DNA of 64,000 bases from Kiritimatiellia bacterium (lineage in GTDB: Bacteria; Verrucomicrobiota; Kiritimatiellia; RFP12; UBA1067): the NCBI GenBank assembly GCA_017525225.1, contig JAFXTB010000162.1, forward strand, positions 1-64,000. The letters run 5' to 3'. Position numbers and translations under genes: made by a program. Positions within the stretch are counted from its first letter, which is position 1, and each line of letters starts with the position of its first letter. Positions 46,137 through 53,327 of the stretch are shown here, piece by piece. The notes under the pieces were generated by a model that made no database searches, had not been told where the DNA came from, and worked only from the letters and a program-made list of their open reading frames with translations.

Positions 46137-46166
46137 ATGAACAAAGCGGAAATAGCTTTTGAATGA
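46137..46166 (+). CDS. Nine-codon leader ORF coupled to the sigma factor
   Basis: A tiny frame (MNKAEIAFE) that starts 13 nt after AAAAAGGAG and ends in TGA overlapping the sigma factor start as ATGA (46163-46166). The sigma factor has no ribosome site of its own, while this frame does, so re-initiation coupling is plausible. It could also be chance: the ribosome site spacing is longer than ideal. Confidence 0.35.
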   Translation: MNKAEIAFE

Positions 46167-46783
46167 TTGGCATGGGAACGATACCGGAAACTTCCACGAC
46201 ACTGTTGAAGGACATCGCGAATGATTCGCAAAATGTCCGCTGGAGCGAGTTTGTCGCGCGCTACCGCCCTATGATGGAGGCGTTCCTGCGCGAAAGGTTT
46301 CCGTCTGTGGAGGCAGATGACATCATCCAGGAGACGCTAGCCGCGCTTTGCCGGGTTCTTCCTTCCTACAGGTATGCTCCAGACGAAAAGGGTCGCTTCC
46401 GCAATTATCTAACAGGCATTCTACGGAACAAAGCCTTGCGCGCGCTTGACAAGGAACAGCGCCAGACCGAGATTGCCCATGAACTTATGCGGTCGCAGAG
46501 CGACACGCCATGCCACGAGGAACGCGATCCGGAATCTGCCGCAGACAAGCAGTCCTGGCGTGAAGCCGTCTTCGAGCTTGCCCTTGAGCAGTTTCTCGCC
46601 GACGATTCGATTGCGGATCGAACGAAGCGCATATTCGAACGCGTCGCGATCAACGGCGAATCGCCGGAGGTTGTCGCGGCATCGTTCAAGATGACGCGCC
46701 ATGCCGTCGATCAGGCCAAGAGCCGCGCGATGGCGCGGTTACGGGAAATCGCAAAGGGGCTAGAGGATGTCGCCGAAGTCTGA
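46163..46783 (+). CDS. ECF-type RNA polymerase sigma factor
   Basis: A 206-residue protein. The sigma region 2 signature (WSEFVARYRPMMEAFLRERFPSVEADDIIQETLAALCRVLPSYRY, then GRFRNYLTGILRNKAL) is at about residues 20-95. Region 4 (SPEVVAASFKMTRHAVDQAKSRAMARLREI) is near 170-200. It is probably regulated by, or regulating, the Hanks-type kinase whose gene overlaps its end by 17 nt; such pairs are common in planctomycete-type genomes. The start could also be the ATG at 46172. Confidence 0.85.
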   Translation: MIGMGTIPETSTTLLKDIANDSQNVRWSEFVARYRPMMEAFLRERFPSVEADDIIQETLAALCRVLPSYRYAPDEKGRFRNYLTGILRNKALRALDKEQRQTEIAHELMRSQSDTPCHEERDPESAADKQSWREAVFELALEQFLADDSIADRTKRIFERVAINGESPEVVAASFKMTRHAVDQAKSRAMARLREIAKGLEDVAEV

Positions 46784-48188
46784 GAAAACCGGTAGGGCCC
46801 GCTCGCCGAGCGGGCCGCCCCCCACCGATGATCTCGCCGCACTCTGCGCCGCCCACGCGCCCGTATCTGCGAACGGTCGCTTTGACGCTGGAACCGTTTT
46901 CGGAGATTGGCGGCTTACGGCGTTCATCGGACGCGGTGGTAACGGCGAAGTATACTGCGCGGAGCATGCGACGCTTGGCACGCCTGCAGCAGTAAAGGTG
47001 CTGGTGCGCGAAGAAGAGCGTGCAAGGATGCGTTTTGCCCACGAGGCGCGACTTCTTTCATCCCTGAAGTCTAGGTCGTTTCCGCGATTCTTCGCATACG
47101 GCGAGGCGAACGGACACCCATATCTTGCGATGGAATTGCTGGAGCCGGGCGAACTGCCGGCTGGAGAGCGAGCCATCGCCCGTTTTCTGCTGAGAGTATG
47201 CGATGCCGTGGCGGAACTCCATGCGCAAGGACTCGTCCATCGCGACATAAAGCCGGGCAATATCCTGTGGCGCTCGGTAGGGGCATGCGTCCCGCGTGCC
47301 CGCGGACGCGCGTCCCTGCCCGTCCCCGTCCTGGCCGATCTCGGCCTCGTCAAGGACATCGCGACATCCGCCGGCGGACATCCGACTTCGGACACTACCC
47401 TCGGCGGCGTGGGCACGCCGGGCTACGGCGCGCCGGAACAGATGGAGCGCGGCGAGGCGACGGTCGCATCCGACATCCATGCGCTCGGCGTGCTGGCGGA
47501 CAAGTGCTTTGACGGCAAGCCGCCGCGCGCATGGGCGCGGATAATCCAGCGCGCAACATCGTCCATCCCCGCACACCGCTATCAGTCCGTCGCCGCCCTC
47601 GCCCGGGCGATCCGATGGAGGTATCTGTCATGGCATTTGTTTGGCTTTGCGGTGTTATTGCTCGCTCTGGTTGCCATGTTGAAAATTTGGAACGATACGC
47701 CTTTAAGACCGGTAGATACTGGAAACCGCATGCAGGAATCAGGCGGGAAAATTGAGTCTATGCCAAGTGTCAGGCGATTGGATGGTCAAAATGTGGTATT
47801 GTCTGATCCGGTCGTTCTGGAAGGAGGCAAGGAGTATCAGGTTTACGGCCCCGGAACGCTTGACGCCGACATTTTCTGTCCTACTACGGCGGTTTTGCGA
47901 TTGAAAAATTGTACGTTGATAAATCGGACAAAACGCCTCTATCCTGAAAATGGGATACAATACCGTTTGGAGAATGGCGTCTATCTTAATTTCATCAACA
48001 TCCATGGGGATCCGGCGGCTTTGAATGTGCGTGATTTTACTGGCATCTACGATGGAGCTTTCAATGCAGTACGTTTTGGCGGACCGAAAACGGAGAAAGA
48101 ACTTCTGCAATTAAGGGCGGAAGAGAGAAAACGTGAATTGCAGCGGTTTGGGAAAGAAGTGCAAAGACATTGGGGAACGTCGTGGTAA
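46767..48188 (+). CDS. Hanks-type Ser/Thr protein kinase with membrane anchor
   Basis: A 473-residue kinase. It has the Gly loop IGRGGNGEVY, AVKVL with the ATP-binding Lys, the catalytic loop HRDIKPGNIL, DLGLV in place of DFG, and GTPGYGAPEQ in the activation/P+1 segment. The kinase domain (about 40-280) is followed by a transmembrane helix near 290-310 and an outward domain of about 150 residues with beta-helix-like repeats. The gene carries two copies of the GGTAG hairpin repeat: one near codons 9-18, and one between the catalytic loop and DLG that adds about 18 residues (VGACVPRARGRASLPVPV). The sequence after the helix is more AT-rich than the kinase domain. Confidence 0.88.
   Translation: MSPKSEKTGRARSPSGPPPTDDLAALCAAHAPVSANGRFDAGTVFGDWRLTAFIGRGGNGEVYCAEHATLGTPAAVKVLVREEERARMRFAHEARLLSSLKSRSFPRFFAYGEANGHPYLAMELLEPGELPAGERAIARFLLRVCDAVAELHAQGLVHRDIKPGNILWRSVGACVPRARGRASLPVPVLADLGLVKDIATSAGGHPTSDTTLGGVGTPGYGAPEQMERGEATVASDIHALGVLADKCFDGKPPRAWARIIQRATSSIPAHRYQSVAALARAIRWRYLSWHLFGFAVLLLALVAMLKIWNDTPLRPVDTGNRMQESGGKIESMPSVRRLDGQNVVLSDPVVLEGGKEYQVYGPGTLDADIFCPTTAVLRLKNCTLINRTKRLYPENGIQYRLENGVYLNFINIHGDPAALNVRDFTGIYDGAFNAVRFGGPKTEKELLQLRAEERKRELQRFGKEVQRHWGTSW
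46791..46819 (+). repeat. GGTAG hairpin repeat, copy 2 (kinase N-terminus)
   Basis: GGTAG, stem GGCCCGCTC (46796-46804), loop GCC, stem GAGCGGGCC (46808-46816), then GCC. It is in frame at the start of the kinase gene, where it encodes GRARSPSGPP. It is identical to copy 1. Confidence 0.85.
47276..47315 (+). repeat. GGTAG hairpin repeat, copy 3 (inside the kinase core)
   Basis: GGTAG, stem GGGCATGCG (47281-47289), loop TCC, stem CGCGTGCCC (47293-47301; one mismatch or wobble), then GCGG. A 12-nt perfect palindrome GGACGCGCGTCC follows (47304-47315). The stem sequence differs from the other copies but the architecture is the same. It is in frame between HRDIKPGNILWRS and VLADLGLV. Confidence 0.7.
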
Positions 48189-48380
48189 AAGTGCGAACGG
48201 AAGTGTAGATTCAATCGCGAGCCGATTTGCCGTCGAAATATTCTGCGTGACATTTCGCCGCGAGGCGGCAGTATGATATAGAGGAACGGTTTGCCCTGTG
48301 CCTCGCGGGAGAGATGGCACGATCTTGGACTCCCGCGCAGAAATATTCAAATTCGTGTGCACATGCGCACGGAGTTTTGG

Positions 48381-48386
48381 TATAAT
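48381..48386 (+). promoter_or_regulatory. Orphan TTTTGGTATAAT promoter
   Basis: An exact copy of the TTTTGGTATAAT signature with no start codon opening a credible gene after it. Transcription would start near 48393 and run through the self-complementary segment. Confidence 0.6.
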
Positions 48387-48392
48387 CTGCGC

Positions 48393-48600
48393 CAGACAAT
48401 TCAAGAATCGTTGCGTTCAATGCATCGGTTGGCACTGTTGAAACCTGAGAAATTTCACGTGTGTGCCAGACGAAGCGAGGAATGCGTCCAGCTGGGCGTA
48501 TGTCTCTTTCGTGGGTCACACAGGGCTTTCTCAGGGCCTCAACAGGAACACGGGAGAAGAGTGCGCCCTCTTTCTTTGCCCGTGATCGGAAAGAGGGCAC
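48393..48600 (+). ncRNA. Candidate structured non-coding RNA
   Basis: Downstream of the orphan promoter, pairings nest into a long rod. GTTGA (48437-48441) pairs with TCAAC (48539-48543). CCTGAGAAA (48444-48452) pairs with TTTCTCAGG (48527-48535). GTGTG (48459-48463) pairs with CACAC (48517-48521). CGAA (48471-48474) pairs with TTCG (48508-48511), and an apical TGCGTCC/GGGCGTA hairpin lies at 48483-48500. A second strong hairpin pairs GTGCGCCCTCTTTC (48561-48574) with GGAAAGAGGGCAC (48588-48600). A rod with internal loops recalls 6S RNA, but I cannot confirm the family. The 3-prime end is not evident, since there is no U-run. No RNase P, tmRNA or SRP consensus was seen. Confidence 0.45.
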
Positions 48601-48692
48601 CTGGGAAACCGAGTGGAAAGAAACGGCACAGCCGCGAAAAAAAACGCGCAACGGACGCACCGTCCGCTGCCGGTTCCTGTCCGTTCACCCTC

Positions 48693-48721
48693 GGTAGGGC
48701 CGTCTCGCCGAGACGGCCGCC
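48693..48721 (+). repeat. GGTAG hairpin repeat, copy 4 (intergenic)
   Basis: GGTAG, stem GGCCGTCTC (48698-48706), loop GCC, stem GAGACGGCC (48710-48718), then GCC. The stem is perfect. Its inner pairs differ from copies 1 and 2 in a compensated way, so the structure, not only the sequence, is conserved. Confidence 0.85.
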
Positions 48722-48921
48722 ATGATTTGTCATTGGCCAGCCAATCACCTGTCCACGTCAGGCGAATCGATGAACAAACCCCTTCCATTTACCACTCCCC
48801 CGCCTACTTGAATGAACAAGGCTGTGCGGAAACGGTATACTTTTGTATTTCAAACCAACGGAACCGCTTGCGCCCTCAAGCGCGTTCCGTCAACCAACCA
48901 AGGGCAAACAAGGAGTAAAAC

Positions 48922-49737
48922 ATGTCAAGTCGTATGGGATTAATATCGCTGGCGGTTGTCGGCGTTGTATGCATGTGTGGATGTTCGCAGGATGATCGGG
49001 ATGAAATTGCAACGCGTGGAGGAAATGCGTGGGGGGCTTTGAAGGGCGAAACAACTCCGGGAGAACGAACGCCTCGTGTCGTGAAAGAACAACAACGCAA
49101 AGAACGCATCCGTCAGAACAACACCTGGACGCCCGAGAACCGTGCACATCATCCAGTGGAATACTGCCAGGCTCAGTTGGAAGTCTTGCAACGGCATTCG
49201 CGCGAACTGGAGGCGCGAGCGCATGAGAAGTCGTGTGCCATCGCAACTGTCAAGCGTACGATTGGCGACAACGAGGCAATGGAGAAATCCCTCAAGAAGT
49301 TTATCGACGACGCCAAGAAAATCTACAAAGAATGCGAGGCGGCGAATAGTTGGCCCGCTAAGCTTGGCGGCTATACCCTCTCCCGTGAGAAGACACAGGA
49401 GAAGATTATCGATGCCGCGCAAAAGCTTGCAGAAATCCAGTTGAATGCAAACAGCAAGAAGAATCAGCTGGTAGCTCTCGAAAAAACCTTGAAGATCACG
49501 CAAGACCAGCAAAAACACATCGTCAAGATTCGGGAACAGGTCCAGAATACGATCAACGATCTTCGTATTAAGAAGGTCATTGAGGGTGACAACAGCATAG
49601 TGGCTACGCTCAATGCGATCGAGGATAATATGGGGACACTTGGCGCGAACTATGACGACCCGAAGATCGAGAATATCATACAGCCTGACGAAAAGACGAC
49701 TCGCGAGGAACTGTTCAAGAAGATCATGGCGGAGTGA
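48922..49737 (+). CDS. Putative coiled-coil lipoprotein, function unknown
   Basis: A 271-residue protein. AAGGAG lies 6 nt before the ATG. A hydrophobic signal (residues 6-18) ends in CMCGC, a loose lipobox. The rest (about 70-260) is mostly charged alpha-helix with heptad-like patterns (KSLKKFIDDAKKIYKECEAA, NSKKNQLVALEKTLKITQDQQKH), probably a periplasmic coiled coil. I recognise no family. It opens the AT-richer accessory block, and a strong hairpin follows its stop. Confidence 0.6.
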   Translation: MSSRMGLISLAVVGVVCMCGCSQDDRDEIATRGGNAWGALKGETTPGERTPRVVKEQQRKERIRQNNTWTPENRAHHPVEYCQAQLEVLQRHSRELEARAHEKSCAIATVKRTIGDNEAMEKSLKKFIDDAKKIYKECEAANSWPAKLGGYTLSREKTQEKIIDAAQKLAEIQLNANSKKNQLVALEKTLKITQDQQKHIVKIREQVQNTINDLRIKKVIEGDNSIVATLNAIEDNMGTLGANYDDPKIENIIQPDEKTTREELFKKIMAE

Positions 49738-49745
49738 GCTAACTT

Positions 49746-49778
49746 GTCAGCCCGTCCATTGTATGTGGACGGGCTGAC
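49746..49778 (+). terminator. Intergenic hairpin (13-bp perfect stem)
   Basis: GTCAGCCCGTCCA (49746-49758) pairs perfectly with TGGACGGGCTGAC (49766-49778) around a 7-nt loop. No T-run follows and the next ribosome site is just downstream. It is either a processing or attenuation hairpin or a weak terminator between the two lipoprotein-type genes. Confidence 0.5.
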
Positions 49779-49794
49779 GTAACAGGAGATTGGC

Positions 49795-50415
49795 ATGAAG
49801 GGCTGTTTGGGCATCATACTTGCAATCGTGGCTTTGCACCTCATAGTGAAGGTAGGCGGATGTGTCCTTGATTCCACGAAAGAAAAGGCAAAGGAACTTT
49901 CCGAATGGCGCAACGCTCGCCTGGCCGAGAAGGCGAAACAGGCCGAACTCGAAAATGCTCAAAAGGTGGCAGCGGCACGGATTGCCGAGGAGAAGCGGCA
50001 GGCGGCAGCGGCGGCAGCCGAAGCCAGGCGGCGTCAATTGGCAAAGGATGACAAGATTCAGACATTCGCACTCAAGGAGGCTCCAAAGGTATGGGCTGTC
50101 TACCAGAATCTGCAAAGCGAGATTGATGTGCAGAACGGCAAGATAGACGAATTGCGTAAAACCCTGGAGACATTCGGCAAGGATCCGGCACAGGATGCAG
50201 ACTTCATCCGCATCTGCGCTTTGCGCGATGACATGATCTGTTCCCGAACGGCGTTGCGTGCCAAGCTGGAGGATGCCTACATCGCAGCGAAGAAATACGA
50301 GGCGTCGCCCAGCCGCAAGGACTATCAAGAGCTGCACAAGAAGGCTCTTGAGGACGGTATCCTTGAAGCGGATGCTGCATCGGCAAAGTTCAAGGAAATG
50401 AGGTTGAACAAATGA
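49795..50415 (+). CDS. Membrane-anchored coiled-coil protein, paralogue of the next gene
   Basis: A 206-residue protein with an N-terminal hydrophobic segment (GCLGIILAIVALHLIVKVGGCVL). A long Ala/Glu/Lys/Arg helix (about 25-90) follows. The C-terminal domain contains LEDAYIAAKKYEASPSRKDY, closely matched in the next protein (LQEAYIAAKKYEAYPSRKDY). AGGAG lies 7 nt before the ATG. It overlaps the next gene by ATGA. The family is unknown; the pair is a tandem duplication that kept the C-terminal domain and changed the anchor. Confidence 0.6.
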   Translation: MKGCLGIILAIVALHLIVKVGGCVLDSTKEKAKELSEWRNARLAEKAKQAELENAQKVAAARIAEEKRQAAAAAAEARRRQLAKDDKIQTFALKEAPKVWAVYQNLQSEIDVQNGKIDELRKTLETFGKDPAQDADFIRICALRDDMICSRTALRAKLEDAYIAAKKYEASPSRKDYQELHKKALEDGILEADAASAKFKEMRLNK

Positions 50416-50960
50416 GACGGAATCTGATATCGACGGGCGTGGTCGTTGTTGGGTTGTGTCTGGCTGGATGTCAGACGCAACAACCCCAACCTCAGCCGCC
50501 GCCAGCCCCACAGAAAGTTCTGGTGGTTGTGGAGCAGAAACCGCCACCTGCACCGCAGCCGCAAAGACCGCAAAAGCTTACTCAAGCGCAAATACAGATT
50601 CTTCAGGATTTTGCCATCAAGGAATCACCGAAGATATGGCAGACGATCCAGGCTATGCGCGGGGAGATCGCGGAGAGCGGCAGTAGAATCAGGAAGCTTC
50701 GTGCAGAACTTCAGTTGTTCGGCAGAGATCCCGATGCCGACGCGGATTATAAGGCGCTTGTCGCCGGATTGCGGGAATTGGAGCGTGCGCATGACGCCAT
50801 TTTCGACAAGTTGCAGGAAGCATATATTGCGGCGAAGAAGTACGAAGCCTATCCCAGCCGTAAGGACTACCAGGACACGATGAAACGTGCCTTTGAAGAC
50901 GGCATCCAAGACGCCAACAATGCCACGGAACGCTACAGGGCGATGATCAGGCAGAAGTGA
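50412..50960 (+). CDS. Lipoprotein, paralogue of the preceding gene
   Basis: A 182-residue protein with a clear lipobox, LAGC near residue 20. A Gln/Pro-rich spacer (about 21-60) precedes the same C-terminal helical domain as its neighbour (YIAAKKYEAYPSRKDYQDTMKRAFEDGI). It is probably inserted in an envelope membrane. Four-base overlap with the upstream gene implies translational coupling and equal dosage of the two paralogues. Function unknown. Confidence 0.65.
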   Translation: MRRNLISTGVVVVGLCLAGCQTQQPQPQPPPAPQKVLVVVEQKPPPAPQPQRPQKLTQAQIQILQDFAIKESPKIWQTIQAMRGEIAESGSRIRKLRAELQLFGRDPDADADYKALVAGLRELERAHDAIFDKLQEAYIAAKKYEAYPSRKDYQDTMKRAFEDGIQDANNATERYRAMIRQK

Positions 50961-50990
50961 ATGATTTAAAAACAAACGGAAAACAAGGTC

Positions 50991-51914
50991 ATGATAGAAG
51001 AAGAAACTGAACTTAATCAAATTCTCGCCTCTAATCCTTTCTTGGGTGAACTTGATAATTGGAGAAATGATCTTTTGCTCTTTAAGAGAGGAAATAGGAA
51101 ATTGGAAGACCTCTATTTTGTATTAAGTTCCGACAAGGCCAACTTTTCTAATTACCAAAGGCATGTCGCTAAACACTCAGCGGGATGGGATTCATATTTG
51201 CACCCAGAAGTGTTACCGCAACCATTCATAGGCGATCCTCGTGCTCCTGTTTGGTACTTATTGTTGAATCCTGGATATAGTTTTCCAGATCGTTATGATC
51301 ATCTGGGCATTTGTTCTTGCGATACGAACAAGTTGTTTATTGGGAGCGAGCCAGAGGAAAATATATTTGATAGAGGTCGAGATCGTGACGAGGTATTGGC
51401 GAAAAGACAATCACTTCTTCTAAATCAATTTCAGCTAAAACAGAATGCTCCGTTTTACATTCTGGATGATTCATTCAATACATTGCCGGACCGCAAGAGT
51501 TATAAAAAGAAAGGCGGCTACAGGTGGTGGCGTACTGTTTTGTTCGGGGCCAATCAGCCCAATGGTTTTTTATTGCCCGAATGTGGTGTAAATCCCGATG
51601 CCACATCTGTAGGAAAGAAACTTTTTGTCCTTGAATGTTGCCCGTATCATTCAACAAATTTTGACGCCAATGTATTATGGAACGAAAACGAGTACATGAA
51701 ATTCTGGATGAATTTGATTTCATGGGCTGTAAAAGTTGGCAAGAAATTTATAGTGCGAAGCGAACGGGTGTTTCAGTTAATTAAGAATAGAGGGTTAGCG
51801 ATTGACGACATCAACCATGTCCGATTCTCCAGTGAGAGGAATGTCGCGTTGACGCTAAAGAATCTCAAGAATAGTTGCGCACTTGCTGCGATTTGTCAAG
51901 CGCTTAAGGACTAA
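50991..51914 (+). CDS. Soluble protein of unknown function, distantly UDG-fold-like
   Basis: A 307-residue protein without signal or membrane segments. FIGDPRAPVWYLLLNPGYS (near residue 79) and LECCPYHSTNF (near 218) faintly recall the two active-site loops of uracil-DNA-glycosylase superfamily folds. The usual catalytic pattern is not met, so I do not assign a function. It is AT-richer than the backbone, with AAGG before the ATG. It lies between the lipoprotein pair and the Cys-rich membrane protein. Confidence 0.5.
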   Translation: MIEEETELNQILASNPFLGELDNWRNDLLLFKRGNRKLEDLYFVLSSDKANFSNYQRHVAKHSAGWDSYLHPEVLPQPFIGDPRAPVWYLLLNPGYSFPDRYDHLGICSCDTNKLFIGSEPEENIFDRGRDRDEVLAKRQSLLLNQFQLKQNAPFYILDDSFNTLPDRKSYKKKGGYRWWRTVLFGANQPNGFLLPECGVNPDATSVGKKLFVLECCPYHSTNFDANVLWNENEYMKFWMNLISWAVKVGKKFIVRSERVFQLIKNRGLAIDDINHVRFSSERNVALTLKNLKNSCALAAICQALKD

Positions 51915-51958
51915 AGGCTTGAAACTTTAACGAAACCACAAAAGAAAGGAAAACGGCA

Positions 51959-53248
51959 ATGAGTGGATGTGAGAAGTGTCATGGCAAAGGGACTGTTCCA
52001 TGTTCCATCTGTAAAGGTAAAAAGACAGAACGTTGTGAACGGTGCAATGGTTCTGGCAAGGTGTTGTGCAGGAAGTGTTCTGGGAATGGAGAAATTGCTT
52101 GTAAAGCGTGTGGTGGTAGTGGAACTCAAACGGAGTGGAGCACCTGTTCGGTCTGCCATAATGGAAAAGTAACCAAGACGCGATGGATAAATTGTGCACA
52201 TTGCCATGGAACAGGTCAAATCGTGAGGCGAGATAGATTGGGATCCTGTTGGGAGTGCGACGGCCGTGGACAAGTGAAAGAAAGTTATGAAGAAATTTGC
52301 CCCAATTGTCATGGCGATTATCGAAAATCTATAGCACAAACCTGTTCTCGTTGCCATGGTCGCGGATATTTCAGTTGCGAAGTCAAATGTGGTGAGCATC
52401 ATAAGGAAATTAAATGTGATAACTGCGATGGAACAGGATATGTAACATGTTCGCATTGTAGGGGTTCTGGTAGTGAGAAGTGCCCAGATTGCGAGGCTCG
52501 TGAGCGGGAGGCAAAGAAGCAACGCGAACGCGAGGAACGAGAAGCAAAAGAGAGGCTCGAACGCGAGAAGGAGCGGCGCGAAAAGAGGGAACGCGAGGAA
52601 CGCAATAGGCGAATTGAAGCTCAGGAAAAGAAAGAGGCGGCTGAAAAGGTTGCAAAAGAACGTAGAGATGCAATTCAAGGTTGTGGATGTGTTATCGCGG
52701 TAACTGCAACCATTGGATTCTTCATATGGTGGTGGCTTGAAGGTTTTACCACGGCTGCATTGCCAGGAATGTGGGAACAGGCAAGGACCTTTGTCGGTGG
52801 TACTGAAGGAGTGGCTAAGATCTTCTGTGGTCTTGTAGTATTATTCTTAGGCTGGAAGTTGATAACGATGTTCAAGCGCAAGAAGGATGGTTCTGACGAA
52901 CCGAGATCACAAAAGAAACGTTGGAAATTCGTTGTACTAGGTTTGCTATTCGGATTCCTTGGTCTGCACCTTGCTTACGCAAAGCGGTGGTTCCTGTTCC
53001 TGCTGCTGTGGGCGGCCTTTATCACCGGCGGGGTTATGTCAGGCGGGAAAGGCGAACCTGACAAGCCAACCGCCGATGCGGGAGGAACGGTCCAGGCGCC
53101 GCCGCCGACAGACAGCTCGAAGAAGGACGAAACTGTGAAGAAGGAGGCAGACAATCCCATCAGCGGCATAGGATTTGCCGTGTGGGGCTTGCTCTGGATC
53201 GGCGGTACCTTGTTCATCAAGAAGGATGGAAAAGGCAATAGGATGTAA
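51959..53248 (+). CDS. DnaJ-type CxxCxGxG repeat protein fused to TM2-like membrane domain
   Basis: A 429-residue protein. Residues 1-180 hold about eleven CxxC zinc-ribbon-type units like the DnaJ central domain (CEKCHGKGTVPCSICKGKK, CERCNGSGKVLCRKCSGNG) but no J domain. A highly charged Arg/Glu helix (about 180-240) follows. Four or five membrane helices come next, including a TM2-like segment (WKFVVLGLLFGFLGLHLAYAKRW), and a Pro/Thr/Lys linker. It may be a membrane-tethered zinc-finger chaperone-like adaptor, which is inference. AAAGGA lies 8 nt before the ATG. Confidence 0.65.
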   Translation: MSGCEKCHGKGTVPCSICKGKKTERCERCNGSGKVLCRKCSGNGEIACKACGGSGTQTEWSTCSVCHNGKVTKTRWINCAHCHGTGQIVRRDRLGSCWECDGRGQVKESYEEICPNCHGDYRKSIAQTCSRCHGRGYFSCEVKCGEHHKEIKCDNCDGTGYVTCSHCRGSGSEKCPDCEAREREAKKQREREEREAKERLEREKERREKREREERNRRIEAQEKKEAAEKVAKERRDAIQGCGCVIAVTATIGFFIWWWLEGFTTAALPGMWEQARTFVGGTEGVAKIFCGLVVLFLGWKLITMFKRKKDGSDEPRSQKKRWKFVVLGLLFGFLGLHLAYAKRWFLFLLLWAAFITGGVMSGGKGEPDKPTADAGGTVQAPPPTDSSKKDETVKKEADNPISGIGFAVWGLLWIGGTLFIKKDGKGNRM

Positions 53249-53327
53249 TCAACTTATCTCCGCTTGCCGTTACCAAGATCTGTAGCGGCAAGCTGGGAAA
53301 CGATAAGCAACGAAAAGGAGAACGGAA

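Larger units (their letters stand above)
48189..48921. other. Gene-free stretch with orphan promoter, candidate RNA and a hairpin repeat
   Basis: This 733-nt stretch has no credible coding frame: the open frames are low-complexity, overlap on both strands and lack ribosome sites. It holds a TTTTGGTATAAT promoter, a highly self-complementary segment and the fourth GGTAG hairpin copy, each listed separately. Downstream of about 48725 I see only the AAGGAG before the next gene. Confidence 0.6.

Noticed and set aside
48461-48697. Open frames in the 48.2-48.9 kb stretch on both strands
   Set aside because: They overlap each other, have no ribosome site and no family resemblance, and follow the stems of the candidate RNA.
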